This document shows, piece by piece, positions 47,532-58,854 of a stretch of 64,000 nucleotides of DNA. Below the pieces are notes generated by a model that saw nothing but the letters and a program-made list of their open reading frames with translations, did no database searches and had not been told where the DNA came from. Each line of letters starts with the position of its first letter. The first letter of the stretch is position 1. The DNA is taken from the NCBI GenBank assembly GCA_963931925.1, contig OZ007571.1:35258233-35322232 (forward strand), written 5' to 3'. A program made the translations under genes and the position numbers. This DNA comes from Onchidella celtica. Taxonomy: Eukaryota; Mollusca; Gastropoda; Systellommatophora; Onchidiidae.

Positions 47532-47815
47532 ACAAGGGGACAAGGTGGTCTAGAGGCAAGGTACTCGCCTCTCATGCCAAGGGTCCCGGGTTCGAAACCC
47601 GGGCCGTGCAGGCATGTTGGAAGTTTGGGATTTTTCTCATATTTTCGTGTCCCTGATTCTATTGAGGGGTAGGATCGAGTACCTAGTCTTCTCGGATAAG
47701 GACGAAAAAATTCGGAGGGCCCGTGTGCACGTTGCGCACGTTAAAGATACCTTGGCAGTTGGAAATCGTAAAGAGCAGGCCGAACAGGCCGCTGCCCGGG
47801 CAAAATTAAATTAAA
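47532..47815 (+). mobile_element. tRNA-derived SINE, full head
   Basis: RNA polymerase III boxes: A box TGGTCTAGAGG (47546-47556) and B box GGTTCGAAACC (47589-47599), 32 bases apart, with a stem of cccggg/cccggg around the B box. The body contains 'gcacgttaaagatacc', resembling the conserved central domains of metazoan SINEs. The tail is (AAATT)n. The 66-residue frame through it is incidental. Confidence 0.82.
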
Positions 47816-47929
47816 TTCATCTCTACCAGTCCCTCCCCCTCCCCCCTCACCCCCCCCCCCCCCCAAAAAAAACGCCGACCGGCGCTGCACTGTGGCGATG
47901 ACGTGCCTGCTCCAGTTATAACTGGGCTG

Positions 47930-48240
47930 CAATGGCACAAAGGCAAAATTTCCCAAATGGGATTAAAGAGTTATACAAATTAAATACAAAATACAAAAAT
48001 AGATTCTACTTTAGTTTTAGATCTAGAGCTAGAGTGTATCTAGATCTAGATCTATATCATCTCCTGAACAGAGAGGATCAAGTGATATTGTTCACACTAA
48101 GAACTGGTCACAATAGGCTCCACCACCATATAATGTTCAGCAAGTTTAAAATTCATGTAGGAACATCTGCCAGTCTCTTCAAAACACAGAGTAGTGTCAC
48201 AGAGCATGTATAATTATTGCAGAACTGACAACTGTACACT
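47930..48240 (+). pseudogene. C-terminal remnant of an I-type LINE (after RNase H)
   Basis: On the plus strand the frame reads LLNREDQVILFTLRTGHNRL then HHHIMFSKFKI and, frameshifted, a broken T.SSVTEHV segment. This parallels RQNQVIIFRLRTGHTKLKKH and the CSCGQEETVTHVLQDC segment of the larger LINE at 55545-57270. It is an old fragment with stops. A CTAGATCTAGATC tract interrupts it near 48021-48050. Confidence 0.7.
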
Positions 48241-49994
48241 CTTCTCAGCACTGCTATCCATAATAGTGTCAAATAGTTTACTCCACTGAAAAGCACAACT
48301 TTATTAAGTTTCATTCTCTTTGAGCTCTTTCCTTGCAAGATCGTCCTCTGATGGTGTAGTTTGCCATCAGCAGTCTCATGCGCACGTAGTAGAAAAAATC
48401 TTTGTCTTTACTGTGGATGAGACCTAAAATTGTGAAAGGGGAAAGGGGTTATGAGCCATGTGAGGTCATACATTTATTATGATGTTAATGTTACTGTGCA
48501 CCTTCATGCATTGTTCTCTGAAATAAGCAATAAAGCATAGCACTGTGTGTGTGTGTAGGCTACATTCTATTCACTGGTATACAAGATTATGAGTGGGGGG
48601 GGGGGGGGAGGGGGAAGACTGTGGAAAAGCTCCCTTTGTGTCCTTCCAGCAGATATGAAAATGTCCTAAATTTGTAAATTTATCCCCATAAGAGGACCTG
48701 CCCTACACATCACATTTCGTCGGTTGGCTGTTGGAACCTGCTTAAGTCTATTTTTGGGCAAATTCACTTTAAAAAAAAAAATGGAATCAAAAGCACGAGA
48801 CGCATCGGATGCACATGAAAAAATGAAAAAATTCTGCTTAGTACTAATAGTAGTGGAGAAAAGCGATGATGTAATTCTGTGTTATAACCTGCTTTAAACG
48901 TTCAGCTGGCGGAATATCGGCGGTTGAACCTCACTATGAGTTTTGGCGAGGTTATGCATCGCTGGCCACGGCCAATTGTTGGTGCTTGAACCTTGCTAAA
49001 CGTTTTGTTTAGTAGCGTTTAATAGTAAACGTTTAATAGCGTGACTATTACATGTACCAATTATTGGCACTGAAAAGGAAGAAAAAAGTGAAAGTTGACA
49101 AGTGTAGCCTCAATGTAAAAATCGTTATTTCGTAGTAGTGCATGATTGCATCATGTTAAGAAATAACGAGACTGAAGAAGGGCAGTCATGTAGCATACCC
49201 TGTAACTCATAATTATTTTAAAGATTTGGAGATATAGGGAATAGGTCGTTGTGTACAAAATTCACGTACACGCAAGCACACACACAGGCACACAAAGTAA
49301 TTAGGTTTTACTAAGTTCGAAATGACTTTTTAAAAAAATTACCTTATATAATTATAGTTATGTGCCAGTAAAATCATTGAGTCTGGGGACGAATAAAACG
49401 TGGTCACTTTGAAGTAGTTCAGATCTCAACCGGCGCATATTTTGCGTCCGAAGTCACAGATATTGTCATTAATGTAATTGCCGATGGTAGGGTAAACTTG
49501 AATGAATAGATCAAAGGAAGGGGCGGCGGCGAGTTTACGGCCTTTGAAGTTGTTGCTCAATGGAGTGGACACCGACTTTGAAGAAAGAAAGACAAGACCA
49601 GTGAATATGGGGGGATCAAATGTGATCAAATAAGGGAATGGTAAATATTATTATGCTAAATATTTTGAGTTAATTGATCAATCTGTAATTAATCATGCGA
49701 ATCTTCGCCCCATCCACACTTTAATAAATGTAGCTATAAATACTGTCAGTCTCATATCAATCAGTGACCAGACAAAGTAAGGCGCCCCACTGTGTGAATT
49801 TTTGAATCCAGTGCTTTCCAGTATGTAACACATAAGTCACTGTGTATTTCCAGCTTGTTATTTTCAACGTTTCCTCTGTGCAGGGGACAATGCATGGTGC
49901 AATAAGCACTTTCAAAACCTGTTAGCGGAAGATGCCGATCGCAGGAATCTTTAATTGACGTTGCACACAAACCTTACTGGTGTGAAAGTAGACA

Positions 49995-50327
49995 TCTCAA
50001 AGAAACAGTGCAGCTCTCTCAGTGCACTAAACTGCAACCCTCTCTCAAAGAACTGTGCTGGAACTCTCTCACAGAACCAGGTGCACAGCTCTCATAGACC
50101 CTACGTGGAGCTCTCTCAAAGAACAAACAAATAACTCTTAAAGAACAAAAATGAAAATTACCCAAGGAACTGAAATGCAGCCAGCTCAAGGAGCAAACGC
50201 ACAAATCTCTTGCTCCCCGCCCCCCTCTCTCTCTCTCTCTCTCTCAGAACCAGAGCGCCACATTCTCAAAGTGCAAGATGCAGCTCTTTCAGGGGGCAGC
50301 TCTCTCAAAGACCAGATTGCATCTCCC
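49995..50327. repeat. Left part of a 24-27-bp minisatellite
   Basis: Diverged units of the type 'ctctctcaaagaaccaaaat' then 'gcag', ending in a (CT)n run (50218-50245) and 'gattgcatctccc'. It stops exactly at the TTAA of the piggyBac-like element. Confidence 0.8.
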
Positions 50328-53051
50328 TTAACCTTTTCCGTACGTCGCTATTTTCCCTGCGGTCCGTACGTTGTGGTGAATTTTGTTACCAGACTGTCCC
50401 GTATAGAGAAAAATGCAGGTTATGCCTATCCGTACGTCCTGGGAACAATTGTTACCACACTGAGACAAGTGTAGAATAACACGCTTTCAGTCGGTCTGAC
50501 CCTCGTGGTCACAAATACTATCCAATGCAGCTTTCATGTGGACTCTAGGGACCACTTTTTGTCAAAAGAAATGTTCTGTGGGATGTTTATTCTCTAAATT
50601 TATAATTGTATCACAGTGGGCCGACCACCGTGATTCTTACTTTTAGCCAGGGCACTAGAATATGGTGCTCGCCTATAGTTTTCTTTCAGCTTCAACCTGA
50701 ATGGAAACAAGGTGTGTAATTGTAGTATGTAATTGCACAAAGGTGATTATACTCGTGTGAATTTCAAACGATGCTCTGTAATGTCCTCCACCCCACCTCC
50801 ACATGCAACAGTCAGGTAAGTTTTATTATCTAAGGCAGCTTTCTGCCAGTACAGGAAAAGCCTCGCAGATGCTTATTTTTTTCAATATACATGTACAATG
50901 TATACATGTACTATCTTATTATACCCGGTCCTCACCCTGTCTTAATTGTTTTTAATTTTTGTAGCAAACTGCTAAGTAGGCTTACCGTACTGTATTATTT
51001 AGTTCGAAATTATATCGTGGGATGAGGCCTATCATTGTCATTTGCTCATGAGCACAGCATAGTAAGAAAGCCACATTATTTTTTTCACCTCTAGTTGCGT
51101 ACTGCAACAATGGGTCGAGGTCAGTTGTACGACACTATTACGGTGTCCAAAAAAGTAAAGTCTGGGAAAACACAGTATAACCACAATGCGGGAAAACAGT
51201 CTTTTGGGGGCAAAGACTGACGTAATGTGGGCCCAATATTTCTATAACACTTTAACAGTTAACACTGCCTCATCAAACCCTACCGCACTGGAAGATAAGG
51301 CGAGAGCGACAATGAGAAGGATAAGTACATGACTCAGTGTCAGTTTATCCTATTACTATCCGTAAAATAAATTGAACAAAATGAACTTCAGAGGCGGTAA
51401 ATGGGCTGTGTGGTCCATGAGAAAGACAATCACTTAAAATAATAGATACGGAAAGAGTCAAATGGTGAAATCAAAGTGCAATGATTCCCAGAAATGCAAA
51501 TGTTTCTGATTTGGGTGCTAATGATTACAAGTGATGTTTTCGGGAACAAAAATACATACAAATTATCGAAATTAAAATAATGAGCAGTAAATAATTAATA
51601 TTCCTGTCACTGTCCACACGTTGGACGTTCAACCATTGACTTATGGTTGAGGAAACTGTTCTTCAGGCTTTTCAGAATTGAGTGGGAAACATAACAAAAT
51701 GTAGGACACAAGGACCATTGAAATGACTTGCCATTTCCGATGACAGGCCTCAAAATGGGCGACCGTGAAAGAATTTCTTGATTTCTCCATGTAATCTTCG
51801 GCAACAGCCTCACATGTGTGTTACATGTTGTTCCTTCTGAGATTGAGTAGCACTAGCTGAAGCTCTATCAACTTTCATGACCATCTTGTCAGCACTGCAC
51901 ATTTTTGTCACTATGTTCCACTCACTGTCCCACTCGCCAGTTAATATCTGTGCATTTATAATTATGGCTTCGCATTCAAGTCAGTTCGTCAACACTCACT
52001 TGGTCGTGCGAGGCTGTGCTCACTACCGACAGCGCTCTATAGCTTCAGGCATCATTTTCTAACTGTTCCCCCAAAACCTTGGAAAAGACAGGATTTACAT
52101 ACGGTATTTTATCAAACAATACACTTTCCTTCGGAGCAGAAATGAAAACCAAGTTCATACGTGGTCGATTTCGATTATCTGATATTTTATATAAAGGGGG
52201 AAAAGTAATAATATATAAAATGAAGAGATTTGCATATTTTGTTACATAATGGGGCCATAAAATTAAACAATACACTGAGAAATAATCATCTGTTCATATT
52301 ACAGGCATTTCTCTAGATACTGTCCGTATAAAACTTAAGTCCCAAATCAAAAACTAAACACATCAATGTTACCAGAATGTTGCCCAGTCGATATTGAGGC
52401 TTGGAAATCGCCCATAAAGATGACCCGGTTACAGATCACACAAAGAGACACAGTTTACTGCAACCAAAGAAGTTACATACCCGATGTTAAGGTTTTTTCT
52501 CACTTTCATTTTTTTTTTTTTTTCACAACAAAGAATGAGAGGTTTGGTCGTCCGATGCCACTGTACGTTATTCTTAGCGCCCCATATAACACATACCACT
52601 GAAATTTGATCTCCTCAAAAACCATTATTGCTTGCGTTTCAGGAGGGGTTTGGTGGGTGGGACAGTGGGGTCATGTCTTCAACTTGTGTCTCTCTTTATA
52701 TGTTGGGGGAAACCTGATGTCGACAGCGCGATTGTTTCACTCTTTACAGTATCTGCTGCATGGGAACATTTTTTACCACGACGTACGGACGCATTGGAGT
52801 TAGTAAATCTCTTCTTTGCTAGTCTGGTAATTTTTGTTCCCACGACGTCCTGTAAAGGGTACCGAAAAGTAAGAGTAAATAAAACCCGCTAAAACAAACA
52901 AACATTCACTTCTATAGCACCAGACGAATCCTCTGATGAAACTTGAAGAATACATGGAGTTTCAGTACTGTGCTGTCAAATGTGTATTTTATATTCAATT
53001 TTAAAGAGGGCTGTGGGAACATTTCTTCCCATGACATACGGAAAAGGTTAA
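50328..53051. mobile_element. PiggyBac-like non-autonomous element, copy 1 (2716 bp), TTAA duplication
   Basis: TTAA lies at 50328-50331 and 53048-53051. The ends are inverted, beginning CCTTTTCCGTACGTCG left and CCTTTTCCGTATGTCA right. Subterminal repeats of 'cgtacgtcgtgggaacaa' followed by 'tgttaccasac' occur two to three times at each end (50360-50465, inverted 52760-52850). The flanks are two halves of one minisatellite, so removing the element and one TTAA restores a continuous array, which fixes the boundaries. TTAA targets are typical of piggyBac (also Kolobok and Sola3). Frames inside, such as 51607-51813 (-), have no transposase motif. Confidence 0.8.
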
Positions 53052-53123
53052 TAAAGAACCAAAGTGCAGCGCTCACACACCCCCTTATCTCTCTCTCTCT
53101 CTTACACACACACACTCTCTCTC

Positions 53124-53178
<55 letters not shown>

Positions 53179-53510
53179 GTGTCAAATAACCAGAGTGAAC
53201 GTCTAACACAAAGATCCAGTGTGCAGTTGTCTCTGAAAATCCCTGAGTGCAGTTTCTCTCATAGACCTAGAATGCAGATTTATACAAGGACCAGAGTGCA
53301 CCTCTTTCAGGTTGGATCTCTCCCAAAGAACCAAAATGCAGGTCTCTCTCAAAGGTCTGGAGAGCATCTCTTTCAAGTTTCATCTCTCTCAAAGAACCAA
53401 AATGCAGGTCTCTCTCAAAGAACTTGAGTCAAAGAACTTGAGTGTACCTCTCTTAAGTTGCATCTCTCTCCCAAAGAACCAAAATGCAGCTCTCTGAGTT
53501 ACTAAAGAGT
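53052..53510. repeat. Right part of the minisatellite, with a (CT)n block
   Basis: Starts 'taaagaaccaaagtgcagc', has a long CT-rich run (53088-53178), then about ten units of the type 'agaaccaaaatgcaggtctc' then 'tctcaa', with some tandem pairs (e.g. 'caaagaacttgagt' twice near 53415-53440). Confidence 0.85.
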
Positions 53511-54839
53511 CAAGTGTGAATAAATCGTTTGGTTTAGGCTAGACAGTAAATCATACATTTATATTACATTCATTCGAACGGTGATGGTGTGATCATACAT
53601 AGGAAATAAACGAAGTGAAATACTAAGTTAAGAAGAACCATCATTCCTTGGTTTCGAGGGATAAATTTAAAACAGAACTAAAACGGCAAAGACAACAATA
53701 AATGCCTCTGAGGCACATTTAAACATATTTTTACTATGCCCAAAGAACGATATCGAGGTTATACGATCAGCCAAGCGGCGCGATGTGTGCGCTTGAACTT
53801 CGTTAAAGCTTTAGGCAGGTTCCAACAGCCGACTTCGGCGTGTTATAACCTGCTTGACCCTGGTTACGTAATTACAGTAGAGTTGTTGTCAAAATGCAAT
53901 ACACGGCACAACTACTGGTCAAGAACATAGGCTAGATATCAAGTTACAGCTCCCAATAATGAAAACTATTAAAGATAATCAGTTTTTTCCTTCTCCTGTA
54001 AAATTTTGATTTTGGGCTTAAGCAGGTTCCAACAGCCAACCGACGATTTGATCCTTATTATTTACATTGCTGCCTCCTCTCCCTTGGCACCTTATTGGCC
54101 CCCAATCAGTACCAGGCTATTTTTCCCAACCATGTAAAAGCATAAGGACAAATCCCTTGATCTAGACTACTTTTGCTGCCTGTGTGGTATGTCCTGTAGG
54201 CACTCCTTCATGTCAACCCCCAACGGACACGCATTGAAGCGAAAGTGCTAGGCAAGGCTATAGATCTAGTCTAGTTAGTAGCAGCCTAGGCCGCACATAT
54301 TAATCATTCATTAATGATGATTGGTGACTTGTCAACTAAATGAACTCGATCTATATCACTATCTCTGCACAGTGCATGTCCTAGAAATTGCCATTCCAAT
54401 TAGACTGGATCTAAAACATTAAAAAAAACAAAAAAAAAAACACCTGAAAATGAAGAAGGTCAAGACCTGGAGTCACTTATACCTGTAATGATGGGTGATC
54501 TAGACTAGTGAGACTGTGATAGCCTGATAGCAGACTGAGTCTGCACTTTTTCATATTTTCACAGTGATTCAGTCCGCAATTACTGATAATCTCTGAAAAA
54601 AAAAATCATTATTGACATGTAAGTAATACTTACCTTTCAATGAAAAAGACCGGTCCAATCTCAGATTCTTTCCCGTGAGACTTGCAAAGACAAACAGCAG
54701 AAAATGAAAGTAGCCAATCGATGTCTCAGACTGTTTACAAACAAGACTTATCAAAATGGCAGATCGCTATGTGTGGGGGTGCGTCACATTTCGCTGGCTC
54801 AACCAATGGGAAGCTTTGATCTAGTTAGTGTAGTACATA

Positions 54840-55150
54840 CAATGAACAAACTGGATTTATTCCTAGTGTTGTTGGATAGAAAAAAAAAATTACCAAACTG
54901 ATTAATTACTGATAAAAAGACTTTTATAAGAAAAGAAGAAAAAAAAACCCTACCCTGCTGAGAATTGAACCCCTGGTTGACAGGTGGAGATACAAAAAAA
55001 AAAAACAGTTGGATTTATTCCGTTATTGTTCTTGGATTAAAAAAAAAAAATTGATTCCCAATAGAAAAAAACAAACTGCCCTGCTAAGAATTGAACCACG
55101 GCCCCCTGATTGGCAGGCAGAGATGCTAATCATTACGCTTCTAAGTAGTT
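54840..55150 (-). repeat. Tandem pair of tRNA-like (SINE head) sequences
   Basis: Two units of about 155-165 bp (54845-55000, 55008-55150) share 'aactggatttattcc', a poly-A run, 'caaactg' and 'ccctgct.agaattgaacc'. In the better unit the minus strand at 55150-55080 resembles a tRNA from D arm to T arm ('taatgattagcatctctgcc', 'tgccaatcaggg', 'gtggttcaattct'), with a degenerate B box. Most likely a decayed tRNA-derived SINE rather than a tRNA gene, since no acceptor stem pairs. Confidence 0.45.
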
Positions 55151-55544
55151 GTGAGGGAATTCTTGCTAAACCAGCATGACTTAACCAAGAAACCCATATC
55201 TCCGGATAAGACCTGAACCTTCGTATGTATCCATTTAATCAATAAAATGCCATTTTTATTCAGAAAAGCCTCTCCAATTTCAGTGTCGTTTTCAACACAT
55301 GCGCAATACGAATGTTGATCAGTATGAACGGAAGAAGGGAGAAAGACAGAGAAAGGTTCAAATCGGGGAGATCACTCGCAATACAGAATTTATGTTGGCG
55401 GATAAAAAAAATCCAAGGGGAAATTTTATCCGACAGTGTCGGCAAATAAACACTTTGTATATATAATATCTAAATTGTTTCACATTCTTCTATTTCTTCT
55501 TTCGTACACTAGGTAATCACACTATAATCCCCAATTTTCTAATA

Positions 55545-57270
55545 AAATTAACTGTCTGTAGTAAATTGTTTACATTCCCATTTAGTTTCTACAGGTATTG
55601 GGCTGGGCCAGTAAAAGCTTCTGTTTTCTTCATAGTTCGGACAATCCTGTAGTACATGGGTGACTGTTTCTTCTTGACCACAACTGCAGAGCGACGACTG
55701 GGTTATTTTTATTCTGTTAAGATGTTTCTTCAGTTTTGTGTGTCCTGTCCTTAAGCGGAAAATAATCACTTGATTTTGTCTTGGGAGTTCATAATACGCG
55801 TCCTTGTTTGGGGGGTAGGTTGTTTTCATTTTTTGATCTATCAAGCTTTTTATTTCTGAAAAAGAGGTTGGGACATTTGTTGCTGCACAGTTTTCCTGTG
55901 GAAATTTCACTAGATATCACTTTTCCTGATGGGAAGTTGATGTAAATCCCTCCACCTCCATTTGTTCCCTCTGCTGACGAACTGTCGGTATAAGCTTGTA
56001 TCCATTTTGTGCTGGGATATTTTTCCTCAATGTGTGAAAGTGCCAAGATTTTTTATTCATTTGGAAGGTTGTCATTTTTACAAGTTATTCCAGGTATTGA
56101 TCTTCATATTGTCGCATTTTCCATAGGGTGGTAGAGGATTGTAGATTTGGATAGGCGTCGGTTCGGTTTTTATTTTAGTATTTCACATTCTTTCTCATAT
56201 TTCTTATGGAATGCTGCTGCACTTGATCTCTTGAGGCGTGTTGTGCATGGGTGTCAGTCTTTCATGAAGAGGATGTTGGATTAGTCTTTTGGCTTTCTTC
56301 TTGGCTTTCACTGCTCCAATTTTTCTTCTCTCTTCAAGTGTTTGTAGTTTTATTTTGTTGAGAAGACTGTATTGGTGTAGATTTCATCGCTCCAGTCACC
56401 GTCCTCATGGCTTGATTTCGCACCTTTTCCAGTCTGTCGAGATTTGACTTTGCTGCTGAGTTTGCTGCTCCCGTCATTCCATACTCCAGAGTAGGTCTCA
56501 CGCTGCCACAATAGGTTTTCTTCAGAGTCATTGCATTGGATCCCCATCTTGTTTCGGCAAGTTTTTTCATCACGGATAAGCGCCTCTGTGCTTTGTTTGT
56601 TGCGTTGGTGATCTGGGGGTTCCAAGTTAATCTCTTGTCAAACTGGACTCCCACGTAGGTTGGTGTGTCAGTTTCCTTCAGATGATGACCGTCCAATGAA
56701 AGTCTTACTGTTTTGAATTTTGTTTTCAGGTTGAACACTGTGAAAGTTGTCTTTTCTTTGTTGATTACTAGTTTGTTTTCTGCTGTCCATCTATGTAGCC
56801 TGTTTAATGCATCCTGGATTCGAATTTGAGCTGTTCCAGCATATTCCTCTGTGCTCCATAAGGCCAGATCATCTGCATAGAGGGCTGCTTTGACTTTCCT
56901 AGGAAGTGACTGGACGAGGTCATCTATATAAACCAGGAAAAGGATAGGGGACAGTATTCCTCCCTGTGGTACTCCATTTTTTAGCTTGTGCTTTTTGCTG
57001 TTTTGACCATCTACTCGCACCTTTGCTTCTCTGTCTGATATCCAGTTTTGTATCCATGAAAACATTGTTCCTTTCACTCCTTTATTGGCAAGTTTGAGTA
57101 GGAGATGTTCTTTCCATACTTTGTCAAATGCGTTTTGTAAATCAATCCATGCTGGTACCATACTGTATTGTCTTTGAAAGGTATCTTCAATTTCTTGTGA
57201 AAGGTAGGCTATGTTATCTGGTCATCTGTTGATCGGAACTTTCTAAACCTTGTTTCACATAATACGGTCT
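55545..57270 (-). pseudogene. I-clade LINE: reverse transcriptase palm to RNase H and C-terminus, decayed
   Basis: The minus strand from 57270 holds, after a shift near 57205, a 275-residue frame (57161-56334). It contains WIDLQNAFDKVW (first catalytic Asp), KNGVPQGGILSP, YADD at residues 95-98 and the thumb/connection with YVGVQFDKRLTW. After further breaks (56330-56050) an RNase H start, YTDSSSAEGTNGGGGIYI (about 55985), follows. The middle of RNase H is missing, and a last frame (55910-55548) has LPRQNQVIIFRLRTGHTKL and a C-S-C/H-V-L-Q-D-C zinc-knuckle-like end. RT plus RNase H with this tail fits I/Nimb-type LINEs. It is truncated 5' of the palm and not functional. Confidence 0.85.
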
Positions 57271-58679
57271 TTTTTTTTCACAATTTTTGGAGAAACATTT
57301 ATATATAATTTTGCTTATTTGCTTTATAAAATTGTGTGAAGTTCGTGTTGCTCTGGATAAACCTGCTACTTTTCCAGAGTTTTCCTCTCTTCATGTGCTT
57401 GTCCCTGTCTCTTTCTTTCATGCTCTCCCTCCTTCTCTCTCAAATTGTCTCCCATGTGTTACATGCACATCTAATTGAACGCTCTTGAAGACAGTCAAAT
57501 GTAAAGCCATAAAAGCCGAAAGAGGACACAATGCTGGGACAAAATAAATTACAAAAATATGCTTTTTGAAAAATAGCCGCCTTGGTATTGATAACTATCA
57601 ATGGTTCTGATCTTAGTACCAAATCTGTGCGAACATTTTGAAGCTTATGATTTTTGCAGTGTAATCAGTAACTGATGCAAGGCATTGGTGAATGCCATCA
57701 TTCAATCAACTGCCATTTTATGGGTGGTCAAAGTTGGACTGTCATGCATGGTAGCAAATTCGAGGTATTTTTTCACTTTGGAAATTGGCAAAAGTTTCAA
57801 AGCCTTTAATTTAAACCAGAATAATAAATTTGGTATCAAAATTTTAGAAAAGCAAACTCCATCCAATTAAGTCAAATACAACTGATGCTTTGCGGCAGCC
57901 CACGGCTTGGACTGGTAGTGTGCGCTCACCAACATTTAACTCACTTTGTTGGTGTTGACCTCTATTGTTCTCATGTAAACATTCATGAGACTATGGCCCT
58001 ATCTACTTAGAAAATAATTAGATCCTCCACACATACTTTTACATCGACTGATCACCAGTTCTTCTCTACGATATTTAGGTCATATAAGACCTGATCACGA
58101 ATCCTTGTTATGAACACACAAACATACATTTACGTGAAAATATGACGTCTGAGATCTGTGGGGGGAAAGAAAATAGTTATTTGTAAAGACAGCAGTTCAC
58201 TCTTCTCAGCATGGGCTGACCATAGACATAATTTTGCTTTAAAACTTAAGTTTGAAAGGTTTTCTTGTTCATATTGTTCCACTGGAAATTATAGTACATA
58301 TAAAAAATAAAATATATACAGTATATGAAAATGTAAGAAAATTTAATGAACTTTAAAAATATGTAAAAAATTAAACTTAAAACTTGATTGGAAGACAAGA
58401 GTTGCAAGGTCAAAAGCAGATCTGACTGATGTGTGTGGAGTAAAATTGAAATTGCTGTAAGCAACATTTATATTTATGAGGGGTACATGTGACCCTGCTA
58501 AAGTTAGCGCTGTCTATAAAGTGCTTTTGAGGCACAATGCCACAATGAATGCATGGTGGAAGTTGACAAAAAGTTTAAAGATATTAAGTTCATTTGCATC
58601 GAACTTGTTACAGTTTACGCACAATATAATTTTGACCAAATTCCACAATGCATATATCCTTTACTTTATGTCTCTGCAG
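57271..58679 (+). other. Non-coding, including the intron before OST4
   Basis: No exon recognised. 57775-57890 is the second copy of the repeat at 5840-5940. The last bases before 58680 (ttactttatgtctctgcag) form a strong acceptor for the OST4 exon. The 5' non-coding exon was not located. Confidence 0.45.
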
Positions 58680-58854
58680 ATCCAAAAATGATTACAGATG
58701 TACAACTTGCCATTTTTGCCAATGGTTTGGGCGTAACTTTATTCTTGCTGGTGGTGTTATACCATTATGTCTCAGTCAACAATGTGAAAAAGATTGAGTG
58801 ACAGTGGCAACAGTGACATCTTTTTCTTTCATGTTCTCTTTCCATCATCTTAAG
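58680..58854 (+). CDS. OST4: OST4, small subunit of the oligosaccharyltransferase complex
   Basis: The exon begins at 58680 after a clear acceptor (tctctgcag). The ATG at 58688 opens a 37-codon frame to TGA at 58799-58801, the same length as vertebrate OST4. The peptide starts [16 protein letters not shown], continues with the membrane helix [14 protein letters not shown] and ends NNVKKIE, matching the known OST4 pattern almost position by position. OST4 is a single-pass ER membrane protein that stabilises the catalytic STT3 subunit in N-glycosylation. The longer open frame from 58553 reads through the intron and is rejected. About 50 bases after the stop, TTAAG/GTAAGA (58855) looks like a donor for an intron in the 3' UTR. 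The complete frame and clean splice site suggest a working gene, although a single coding exon this short cannot exclude a copy. Confidence 0.92.

Larger units (their letters stand above)
48714..54049. mobile_element. Large non-autonomous TIR element with ATTT duplication, related to the 14470 transposon
   Basis: The element runs 48718-54045, with 29-bp perfect inverted ends starting CGTCGGTTGGCTGTTGGAAC and direct ATTT copies at 48714-48717 and 54046-54049. Subterminal relatives of the end motif occur inside (near 53808-53830, inverted) and 'gttataacctgctt' appears at both sides (48890, 53860). No transposase was found. The first 21 bases match those of the transposon at 14470 at 17 positions, including CGTCGG, GGCTG and AACC, and both make 4-bp duplications, so the 14470 type of transposase is a candidate for moving it. 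Net of the 2.7-kb insertion at 50332-53047 its length is about 2.6 kb. Confidence 0.75.

Noticed and set aside
47546-47599. Functional tRNA gene
   Set aside because: A and B boxes are present, but the sequence continues as a SINE body with a repeated A/T tail and has no paired acceptor stem.
47221-47814. Two similar 60-66-residue peptides (LVFSDKDEKIRRARVH...)
   Set aside because: They lie wholly in the body of the tRNA-derived SINE, a non-coding element.
50332-53047. PiggyBac transposase inside the TTAA element
   Set aside because: No frame carries DDD-type or Cys-rich C-terminal motifs. The 68-residue minus frame at 51607-51813 is unremarkable.
58553-58687. 82-residue protein starting upstream of OST4
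   Set aside because: The first 45 codons cross a strong acceptor and are intronic. Family length and start support the ATG at 58688.
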